64,000 nucleotides of DNA. It comes from Nitrosarchaeum sp. GTDB taxonomy: Archaea > Thermoproteota > Nitrososphaeria > Nitrososphaerales > Nitrosopumilaceae. Shown piece by piece: positions 1 through 7,433 of the stretch. A model generated the notes under the pieces. The model ran no database searches. It was not told the DNA's origin and saw only the letters and a program-made list of their open reading frames with translations. Numbering within the stretch: the stretch's first letter is position 1; each line of letters opens with the position of its first letter. The DNA is taken from NCBI RefSeq assembly GCF_025699065.1, contig NZ_JAILWF010000002.1:1-64000 (forward strand), written 5' to 3'. The translations under genes were made by a program, and so were the position numbers.

Positions 1-336
1 AGACAGCATCAGTATCACTCAACGAGTCACTATCACTACAAGACACCATAACCAAGACAGCTTCAGTCTCTCTAGCAGAATCACTATCACTTGATGACAC
101 AGCAAATGCAACCAGATCCGTATCAGTATCCCTCTCAGAATCATTAACCATCAATGACGCCATAACCAAGACAGCATCAGTATCACTCAACGAGTCACTA
201 TCACTACAAGACACCATAACCAAGACAGCTTCAGTCTCTCTAGCAGAATCACTATCACTTGATGACACAGCAAATGCAACCAGATCCGTATCAGTCTCTC
301 TCTCAGAATCATTAACCATCAATGACGCCATAACCA
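1..336 (+). repeat. Two near-identical 168-bp tandem coding repeats
   Basis: The unit at 1-168 recurs at 169-336 with only two base differences, both in the stretch encoding the third sub-repeat. A partial, shuffled copy beginning with the second sub-repeat follows from 337. Each unit encodes 56 residues made of three related sub-repeats of about 18-20 residues. Further degenerate SVSLSESLSL copies continue to about 500. The array certainly extends upstream of the window. Confidence 0.9.
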
Positions 337-2735
337 AGACAGCTTCAGTCTCTCTAGCAGAATCACTATCACTTGATGACACAGTAGATAATGAACAAGC
401 TATATCTGTATCATTATCTGAATCACTGTCACTACAAGATAAAATCAACAAAAAAATTCCACGTTCATTCACTGAATCATTAAAGTTATCTGACAGTGTA
501 ACTTCGTTGAAAAATATACAACCTAATCAAATTCTAGTTGAACAACAACAATCTACTATTACTCTTAACACCAGCAATTCTGAGCTAGTCATATTGTCTA
601 CTGATGCTATGCTAAACTCTGTTTCCATAGAAAGAAATGTTGCAAATACAAAAATGAATTACACTGCAATTAAAACAGGAAATACTGTTCTTGTGTCTAA
701 TAGCTGGACAGCTCAAATTGATCTAGATGATAGTATAGCTGAATATGACGTACAAGTAACACTTGCCAACTCTACTACAATTACAGGACCTGCTGGATGG
801 AATGGTTTGCTCTCATTGCCAACAATCACTACAATCACAATCCCTGATACCAGTACTGATACATTTGATGATATCACTTCATTTGAAATTGGATTGCCTT
901 CTGATAGTGTTACATTTGATGAACCTGTTAGAATGAAGTTTTCAAATTCTGGTGGTCAGGGATTTGTAACCTACTTTAAGAAACCTGGTGACAGCAGTGT
1001 GACATTTATCAATACTGTTTGTAACTCTGATAACCTTGCTTCAGTAAAGGCACAACTTGGTGGAACAGGAGAATGTGCTATTGATAATGGAACTGATATT
1101 ATCGTCTGGACAACTCATTTTACATCATTTGGTGATGCTCATAAATCAGCAAAATCTAGTTCCTCTGGTGGCACTGGTAGTGCTGGCGGAACATCTAGTG
1201 GTTCCTCTGGTGGTGGTAGTCGTGCAAGTGGTAGTGGTACAGGAGCTGCTAGTGGATTTGGTGGAATACTTGGTACTTCATTGACAATCAATGAGGTAAC
1301 TTATGATAAATGTGGTCAACATATTGCAAGAATTATTGTATCAAGTGATGCTGATACTGCACCATCTGTGAGAGTACAAACTGCAAAGTCAGGATCCATT
1401 GATGCAAAATTATCTGATAATCAACCATATGCAGAATCAAACAAGATAACAAAAGTAGACAAGTATCTCTACGAAATTACAATTGATTCAGATGAATCAT
1501 TTTTGATGATAGTAGTCACAGAACAAAAAGGAGAAATCAAAAACACTGTTCAGACAGTGGTCCGTTTGTTATCCTGTGAAGGATCTATTGTGATTGCAAA
1601 GGTGCCAAAAGATGAGATTGAAGAGACATCCACTATTGCACCTAGAATATTTGATACCAAATTCCAAATTGATGATGGAAAGCAATATCGTGCAGATACT
1701 GAATCAGAATTCTACTATCTTGATAACCAAGATTTGACTGTTACTGCAATAATTGATAGTAAGATTTCATTACAGAGAGCTGAACTTAGGATAATTCCAA
1801 TGACTCAATCTGATAATGAGTATGTTGCAGTTAAAATGAATATAAAGTCCATACCTGTATCAAACTCTACATATCTTGTCAGTGCAACAATTCCATCACA
1901 ATTCATTGCAGAACCAGCAATGAAGTACTGGATACATGTATTAGATGAAGATCAAAACACAAATGAATCAAAACAATACAGCATTGGTGTTAAACCAACA
2001 ACCATCCCTGACGTGATAGTTGAGATGGATACGCCAACAATTAGACCCACAGGATCTGTTGCAAAACCAGAAATATACATTAAAAATGAAAATTCTCCAA
2101 CATTTGGTATTGTTTCTCTAGTGGTAGATGGCAAGATAGTCTCAAAGAAATCTCAACTAATTGAAACAGGACAAACTAAAGTCTCATTTGACTGGACTGT
2201 ACCATCATCTGAGGGTTATTCAAGTAATGAATTACAAGGAAGAGTTGATTTGTATGATAAGACAATTATCACAAGTCAAGCACTAGTTCACAGCTATCCA
2301 AAGACAATTACAATGTCCGTATATGATATGAAGCCATTAGAAGTATTGGTAAAAGATGACAAAGTCTTGGCAGATCCTGCATTGATTTATGCCTCTGATT
2401 CAGATGAAAATCTTAGATTTAGAGTAATAGATCCTCAAGGACAATGTATTATTGGCGGAACTGATGAATGTCTTGTTAAAGAAAGCACCAAACAGAGTCG
2501 TGGTGGATTACAAAGTATTCCGTATGGAGATCAAATTCTTAGAGTAAAGTACAGTGGATCTGATAATGCACTAGAGAGATTCTCAATTACATCAATTGAT
2601 CCAATTACTGATCAATGGACTGTAACATTGGAAACTGATGATGGATTTGTACCACAAGTTCATGCAACAGAAGACACATCAATTAAGATAAAATACAGAT
2701 ATCACTCTGAAACAATCACCGTGAAATCAAATTAA
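1..2735 (+). CDS. Repeat-containing surface protein, C-terminal part (5' end outside window)
   Basis: The reading frame is open from base 3, so the TTG at 507 is an internal codon and the gene begins before the window. The first 150 or so residues are tandem Ser-rich repeats of the form SVSLxESLSLxD. Next comes a beta-rich region, a Gly/Ser linker encoded around 1155-1270, and then several Thr/Ser/Asp-rich, Ig-like stretches. Cysteines are few, charge is acidic, and no hydrophobic C-terminal anchor is visible. Long Ser/Thr repeat proteins of this kind in Thaumarchaeota are usually predicted to be secreted or S-layer-associated adhesins; that role is inferred. The repeat part uses more C-ending codons (acc, atc, gac) than the AT-rich remainder. 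An AT-rich 52-base gap separates its stop from the convergent glyS gene. The exact function is unknown. Confidence 0.8.
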   Translation, partial: TASVSLNESLSLQDTITKTASVSLAESLSLDDTANATRSVSVSLSESLTINDAITKTASVSLNESLSLQDTITKTASVSLAESLSLDDTANATRSVSVSLSESLTINDAITKTASVSLAESLSLDDTVDNEQAISVSLSESLSLQDKINKKIPRSFTESLKLSDSVTSLKNIQPNQILVEQQQSTITLNTSNSELVILSTDAMLNSVSIERNVANTKMNYTAIKTGNTVLVSNSWTAQIDLDDSIAEYDVQVTLANSTTITGPAGWNGLLSLPTITTITIPDTSTDTFDDITSFEIGLPSDSVTFDEPVRMKFSNSGGQGFVTYFKKPGDSSVTFINTVCNSDNLASVKAQLGGTGECAIDNGTDIIVWTTHFTSFGDAHKSAKSSSSGGTGSAGGTSSGSSGGGSRASGSGTGAASGFGGILGTSLTINEVTYDKCGQHIARIIVSSDADTAPSVRVQTAKSGSIDAKLSDNQPYAESNKITKVDKYLYEITIDSDESFLMIVVTEQKGEIKNTVQTVVRLLSCEGSIVIAKVPKDEIEETSTIAPRIFDTKFQIDDGKQYRADTESEFYYLDNQDLTVTAIIDSKISLQRAELRIIPMTQSDNEYVAVKMNIKSIPVSNSTYLVSATIPSQFIAEPAMKYWIHVLDEDQNTNESKQYSIGVKPTTIPDVIVEMDTPTIRPTGSVAKPEIYIKNENSPTFGIVSLVVDGKIVSKKSQLIETGQTKVSFDWTVPSSEGYSSNELQGRVDLYDKTIITSQALVHSYPKTITMSVYDMKPLEVLVKDDKVLADPALIYASDSDENLRFRVIDPQGQCIIGGTDECLVKESTKQSRGGLQSIPYGDQILRVKYSGSDNALERFSITSIDPITDQWTVTLETDDGFVPQVHATEDTSIKIKYRYHSETITVKSN

Positions 2736-2787
2736 ATCTTAATTTAATTTTGTTATTTTTTAATTAAATATTAAAATATTTTAAAAA
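2736..2787. terminator. AT-rich convergent intergenic spacer, possible bidirectional terminator
   Basis: These 52 bases between the stop of the surface protein and the stop of glyS are almost pure A/T, with T-runs on both strands. Archaeal termination typically occurs at T-tracts, so this spacer could end transcription in both directions. No strong hairpin is evident. Confidence 0.4.
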
Positions 2788-4245
2788 TTAAGGATATGCA
2801 ATTGATTCTGCAATTATTGATTGCAAGTCTGAAATTTTTATTCTACTTTGTTCCATAGAATCTCTTTTACGTATGGTGACAGTTTGATCTTCTAGAGTTT
2901 GATAATCTACAGTTATTGCAAATGGAGAACCAATCTCATCTAATCTTCTATATCTTCTTCCGATTGCTCCTGAATGATCCAAAAATGCATCACATTTTCT
3001 TTTAATTTGTAGATAAATATCGTCGGTTTTTTCTTTTAGTCCGTCTTTTTTTATCAAGGATAAAACTCCTACATGAACAGGCGACAAATATGGTTTTAGA
3101 GATAGAACAATTCTATCATTTTCTTTATCATCTTTCAAACTATGCTCTAAAATTGTGTATAGACTCCTGTCAATTCCCATTGAAATCTCAAAGATATGTG
3201 GCAATACTTTTTCATCATTGTCCATGACCTCAAATTTTTCATTGCTTTTCTTTGCATGGCTTGAAAGATCATAGTCTGATCTATAATTACATGCAACTAA
3301 TTCAAGCCATCCTATTGTTGTTTCAACTTCAAAGTCAAATGCAACCTCAGCATAGAATGCTTTTTCTTTATCTCCGAGTTTTCTAAATCTACTTTTTGTT
3401 ACATCAATGCCAGTTTTTTCATAAAATTCAGTTAATATCCCAAGATAATATGCCACAAACTTGTTAGGGATTACTTTAGATTCCACTGCTTCTCTGCATG
3501 TCATAGATACTAGTTTAGTATCTGTCTGAATTCTAATTATTGTATTTTGAATCTCAGAAAATCTATCCATCTGATCTAACTTTTTTGGATTACAAAACAC
3601 TTCGATTTCTGCCTGATAGAATTCTCTTAAACGAAGTAGACTTTGTCTTGGTGCTATTTCATTTCTAAAACTTTTTCCTACTTGAGCTATCCCTAATGGC
3701 AATTTTCCTCGCATTGTCTTAAAGAGTCTTGGAAAATCAACAAAGATTGATTGACATGTTTCTGGTCTAAGATATGCTTCCTCTTCTTCAGGCCCAATTC
3801 CTACTTTAAACATCATATTGAATTTTCTTGTTTTTTCAAAATCCCCCTTACATTTTGGACATTTGATGTTATTTTGCAAAACTGCATTATCAAATTCTAT
3901 CAAATCCGCACTTTCAGGAATTTCAATTTTTGATATTTCAGCTATTGTTCTATCTGCTCTAAAAGTTGATTTACATTTTATACATTTTATTATTGGATCA
4001 GCAAAGTTTCCCAAATGACCTGACGCCTCAAAAACAGATTTTGACATTATCTGTGAACCATCAATTTCCATCATTCCGTCTCTTCTTATCAATTCTCTTC
4101 GCCATAATTCAAGAAATTTGTTTTTCAAACTTACGCCAGAAGGACCATATTCCCAAAACCCTGCCTGTGCATCTGCATAAATCTCACAACTTGGAAAGTA
4201 AAATCCACGCTCAAGTGCTAATTTCATGACATCTTCATAATTCAT
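2788..4245 (-). CDS. glyS: Glycyl-tRNA synthetase
   Basis: This class II aminoacyl-tRNA synthetase charges tRNA-Gly in the cytoplasm. The N-terminus has the catalytic-core opening (DVMKLALERGFYFPSCEIY, then GFWEYGPSG). Motif 2 is the FRNEIAPRQ region and motif 3 is EISMGIDRSLY. Two CxxC pairs (CIKC, CPKC) in the insertion suggest zinc binding. A C-terminal anticodon-binding domain follows. At 485 residues it is shorter than many archaeal/eukaryotic-type enzymes, mainly through smaller insertions. The ATG at 4245 directly precedes the conserved N-terminus. It lies downstream of nfo on the same strand with a 31-base gap, so it could share a transcript. A tRNA-Gly(CCC) gene lies 7.6 kb away. Confidence 0.95.
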   Translation of the reverse strand: MNYEDVMKLALERGFYFPSCEIYADAQAGFWEYGPSGVSLKNKFLELWRRELIRRDGMMEIDGSQIMSKSVFEASGHLGNFADPIIKCIKCKSTFRADRTIAEISKIEIPESADLIEFDNAVLQNNIKCPKCKGDFEKTRKFNMMFKVGIGPEEEEAYLRPETCQSIFVDFPRLFKTMRGKLPLGIAQVGKSFRNEIAPRQSLLRLREFYQAEIEVFCNPKKLDQMDRFSEIQNTIIRIQTDTKLVSMTCREAVESKVIPNKFVAYYLGILTEFYEKTGIDVTKSRFRKLGDKEKAFYAEVAFDFEVETTIGWLELVACNYRSDYDLSSHAKKSNEKFEVMDNDEKVLPHIFEISMGIDRSLYTILEHSLKDDKENDRIVLSLKPYLSPVHVGVLSLIKKDGLKEKTDDIYLQIKRKCDAFLDHSGAIGRRYRRLDEIGSPFAITVDYQTLEDQTVTIRKRDSMEQSRIKISDLQSIIAESIAYP

Positions 4246-4276
4246 TGTATCGTATCACCAGTAACTGAATAAATTT

Positions 4277-5116
4277 CTACGCCAACTCCTTGACCTTTCT
4301 TATATTTTCAAAATCATCTCTAGTGTCATCAATTGGAGTTTCCAAAATTATTGGAATTTTTTTCTTGTTGGCAGTTTTTATTACTTCGGCTAATCCTTTC
4401 TCTCCAATATTTCCCAATCCTATATGATAATGTCTATCGAGGTTACAGCTAATCTCACCTTTGGCATCATTAAGATGAAGAATCTTCAAATTCTCAAATC
4501 CTACTGTGTCATCAAATTTCTTTAATGTTTCTTTGACTGATTTTTCTGTTCTTAGGTCATATCCAGAAACAAAAGCATGACATGTATCCAAACAAACACC
4601 AAACTTTTTTGATGGCTTTAATTGATTAAATATCTCTGCTAATTGTTCAAAGTTTGCACCAACAGAATTTTTTTGCCCTGCTGTGTTCTCAAGCAAAATC
4701 ATAACATCATTTTTTGTTTGTCCTGCCTTGTTTAGTCCCTTAACAAGTTGTTTTATTCCAGCTTCTTTTCCTGTTCCTAGATGACTGCCTAGATGTGTAA
4801 CTAAATATGGAATACCAAGTTTTCCACATCTCTCAATTTCATTAACTAGTGTATTTACAGATTTTTCAAAACCGTCTACTTTTGGCGTAGATAAATTTGG
4901 TAAATATGGCATATGAGCACATGTTGCAAATCTATCTATCATACTTGATTTTAGTTTCTCTTTGAAATTAGTAATGTCATCATTTGAAAGATCTTTTGCA
5001 TGCCATCCTCTAGGATTTCTAGTAAATATCTGAAAAGCGGAACATTCTCTCTCTACTGCATTATCTACTGCTTTGTCAATTGATCCAGATATTGAAACAT
5101 GACATCCGATCTGCAT
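4277..5116 (-). CDS. nfo: Endonuclease IV (AP endonuclease)
   Basis: This TIM-barrel, tri-zinc AP endonuclease of base excision repair cuts 5' of abasic sites. Visible family motifs include the GCHVSISG N-terminus, the THLGSHLG segment, ILLENTAGQ, GVCLDTCHAF with metal-binding Asp and His, LHLNDAKG, and the DRHYHIGLG loop. The frame extends to 5164, but the ATG at 5116 starts exactly at the conserved MQIGCHVS and sits about 25 nt from a minus-strand TATA box, so I chose it; this gives 279 residues, the usual length. It is divergent from the primase genes, placing repair and replication priming on one short shared promoter region. Confidence 0.95.
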   Translation of the reverse strand: MQIGCHVSISGSIDKAVDNAVERECSAFQIFTRNPRGWHAKDLSNDDITNFKEKLKSSMIDRFATCAHMPYLPNLSTPKVDGFEKSVNTLVNEIERCGKLGIPYLVTHLGSHLGTGKEAGIKQLVKGLNKAGQTKNDVMILLENTAGQKNSVGANFEQLAEIFNQLKPSKKFGVCLDTCHAFVSGYDLRTEKSVKETLKKFDDTVGFENLKILHLNDAKGEISCNLDRHYHIGLGNIGEKGLAEVIKTANKKKIPIILETPIDDTRDDFENIRKVKELA

Positions 5117-5201
5117 AATTGATATTTTTCTTAAAACATAATTTAAACCACCGTTCAAATTCAAAAATCAGATTTTTAAGTAAACTCGGTAAATTACTTT
5201 T
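5117..5201. promoter_or_regulatory. Divergent promoter region nfo / priL
   Basis: On the minus strand a TTTAAATTA-like box A (about 5138-5148) lies 22-32 nt upstream of the nfo ATG at 5116. On the plus strand TTTTTAAG (5173-5180) lies 22-29 nt upstream of the priL ATG at 5202. Both spacings fit leaderless transcripts. Confidence 0.65.
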
Positions 5202-6230
5202 ATGCTTGAACTTGGAGCTGATGAATATGCCAAGTATCCCTTTATGGCCGATGCTGGTCAATATCTAAAGGATAAAGGTTTTCCTCTAGTTAAATTTGGA
5301 ACAGATCCTGATCTAAAACCCTCTGTTGAAAAAGCATTTCATAGGCTTAAAGTTTCTACTGAAGGAGGAATTTACAAATCTGAACTTATTGATGGTCAAG
5401 CATCAAAATCATATGTCCTTGAGATTGAAGTTTTTTCATTTCTTTTAGCTATAGTTTTGATTAAATTAACTGGTATGCATACTCTAACCAAAAGATTTGC
5501 ACTAGCGGAAGCCAGGCGAGCAGAACAACATCTTGAAAGAGATCTAGGAAAAGCCTCTGAAAAATCTAAAATTGATTTAGCAATAAAAATAATTCATGAT
5601 TTATTTGGTATTGAAGTAATAAAACGAGACAATTTCTTTGAAATACCAGTAGCTGATTATCTAAAACACTCTACAAGTTTCCATGAGCGAGAATGGAAAT
5701 TAATCAATAGATATGTCAAGGATGGCAAAGTGTTACTTACTCCAGAAAAAACAGTTAGATTAATTCGAAAAGAACTAGGAACCTATATTGGCTCTAAAAT
5801 TAATAATGCTCCCACACCTCCTATGATTCCTGGATTTGAAAATATGGTAAACGAATTAATCTCAATTTGTAAAAAACTTACCCCTTCTTACACTACTATT
5901 ACTGGAGAATATCCACCATGCATAAAACATGCAATTGACGTTCTTGAAAAAGGAGAAAATCTACCTCACTCTGGTAGATTTATGCTTGCTACGTTTCTCT
6001 TATCAAAAGGACAATCAGTTGAAGAGATTGCACCATTATTCAAAAATGCACCAGATTATAATCAAAGAGTAACTCTTTATCAATTAAACCATCTTGCTGG
6101 AACTTCAGGAAGTGGGACTCACTATTCTTGCCCTTCATGTGAAAAACTTAAAACACAAAATTTGTGCTTTGCAATACCAGAATGTGATAATATCATAAAC
6201 CCAATCCAATTTGGAAAAAAGAGAATCTGA
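5202..6230 (+). CDS. priL: DNA primase large subunit PriL
   Basis: This is the regulatory and Fe-S subunit of archaeal/eukaryotic-type DNA primase, which partners PriS to make primers at the fork. The N-terminal half is helical. The C-terminal domain carries the conserved cysteines expected to hold a [4Fe-4S] cluster: one in a PPC motif near residue 239, a CPSC pair near 309-312, and another near 319, with one upstream near residue 223. The length of 342 residues is typical. The stop overlaps the start of priS (TGATG), indicating translational coupling of the two subunits. Confidence 0.93.
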   Translation: MLELGADEYAKYPFMADAGQYLKDKGFPLVKFGTDPDLKPSVEKAFHRLKVSTEGGIYKSELIDGQASKSYVLEIEVFSFLLAIVLIKLTGMHTLTKRFALAEARRAEQHLERDLGKASEKSKIDLAIKIIHDLFGIEVIKRDNFFEIPVADYLKHSTSFHEREWKLINRYVKDGKVLLTPEKTVRLIRKELGTYIGSKINNAPTPPMIPGFENMVNELISICKKLTPSYTTITGEYPPCIKHAIDVLEKGENLPHSGRFMLATFLLSKGQSVEEIAPLFKNAPDYNQRVTLYQLNHLAGTSGSGTHYSCPSCEKLKTQNLCFAIPECDNIINPIQFGKKRI

Positions 6231-7351
6231 TGCAAGAAAATGACATAAAATTTCTAGAGGATACTTTTAAAAAATATTATTTTGATCATTTTGATCTAAT
6301 TCGTGTTCCAAACAGAACCTCAGAGAGAGAGTTTGGATTCCAAAAATTTAACTCTGGTATGACTAGACATATCTCAATCAAAGATGATAAAGAATTACAT
6401 CTACTGTTGATGAAAAATACTCCGTCTGATGTATACTGTTCTAATGCATGTTATTCATTTCCAAATTTACCTATGAATGAAAAAGATTGGAAAGAAGCCG
6501 ATCTAATTTTTGATATTGATGCTAAAGATCTTAATCTAGAATGTAGAAAAAATCATACAATTTCTAAATGTAATGACTGCAATGAAATATCTACTAATAT
6601 GAATAGTTGTAGTAAATGTAATTCTATAAAACTAGAGAAAAAATCTCTTTCTTGTAAAAATTGTATAAATGCTTCAAAAAATGAAGTATCAAAACTATCC
6701 AATATTCTTATTGAAGATTTTAGTATTCCCCAAAATGATATTCATGTATATTTTTCTGGTAATGAAGGATTTCATGTGTATGTATACAATTCACAATTTC
6801 AACAATTAGGTTCTAAAGAAAGATCAGAATTAACAGATTACATAATGTTTCATGGGGCAATTCCAGAAACATTTGGAATGAAAAAAATTAAGCCAAATCG
6901 TTCAACATTTCCGGATTTTGATGAAAATGGATGGAGAGGAAGATTTTCTAAAGAAGTGTATGGTACAAAATCAAAGCGTTCAAAAATAATCACCGAATTA
7001 ATTGTAAATGGATATTCTTCTTTTCAAAAAACTTTGGATGATATTTCTGATAAAATTGGTGCAAAAATAGATCCTAATGTTACAATGGATATTCATAGAA
7101 TTTTCAGACTTCCTGGTTCATTAAATAGTAAAAGTGGTCTAACCAAAGTTTTCTGTACTGATCTTACAAAGTTTGATCCATATCTTGAAGCCTCATTTCT
7201 CAATGAAAAATTAGTTGAAGTAATAGCTAACTGTCCAATTAGATTTAATCTAAAAAACACAAAGTTTGGTCCATATTTTAATGAAAAAGTATCTGTTCCG
7301 ACATTTGCTGCAGTATATATGATTTGCAAAAAACTAGCAACAATCTCTTAA
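6230..7351 (+). CDS. priS: DNA primase catalytic small subunit PriS
   Basis: This is the catalytic AEP-superfamily primase subunit that synthesises primers for replication. The metal-binding DID motif is in DLIFDIDAKD near residue 93. A Cys-rich zinc module follows (CxxC pairs between residues about 103 and 145). The SGNEGFHVYVY segment is the conserved S-G-x-G-x-H nucleotide-binding motif. The segment near the C-terminus with DIHRIFRLPGSL matches the family HRxxRLPGSLH motif. Its start overlaps the priL stop by one base, so both subunits are made together. Confidence 0.95.
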   Translation: MQENDIKFLEDTFKKYYFDHFDLIRVPNRTSEREFGFQKFNSGMTRHISIKDDKELHLLLMKNTPSDVYCSNACYSFPNLPMNEKDWKEADLIFDIDAKDLNLECRKNHTISKCNDCNEISTNMNSCSKCNSIKLEKKSLSCKNCINASKNEVSKLSNILIEDFSIPQNDIHVYFSGNEGFHVYVYNSQFQQLGSKERSELTDYIMFHGAIPETFGMKKIKPNRSTFPDFDENGWRGRFSKEVYGTKSKRSKIITELIVNGYSSFQKTLDDISDKIGAKIDPNVTMDIHRIFRLPGSLNSKSGLTKVFCTDLTKFDPYLEASFLNEKLVEVIANCPIRFNLKNTKFGPYFNEKVSVPTFAAVYMICKKLATIS

Positions 7352-7433
7352 CTTAAACCTCTTAAATGAGAAATTCATGACTAAATTCTAAAATTTACTG
7401 GTAAGACATTAATTTACCAAACTGCAAGAAACA

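Noticed and set aside
1-336. CRISPR-like array
   Set aside because: The repeats are in one open reading frame, have no unique spacers, and encode a regular peptide repeat.
1057-1284. 75-residue Val/Leu-rich ORF in another frame
   Set aside because: It is a shadow of the Gly/Ser linker of the surface protein.
507-2735. Separate 742-residue gene starting at TTG 507
   Set aside because: The same frame is open to the window edge and encodes the continuous repeat domain, so 507 is an internal Leu codon.
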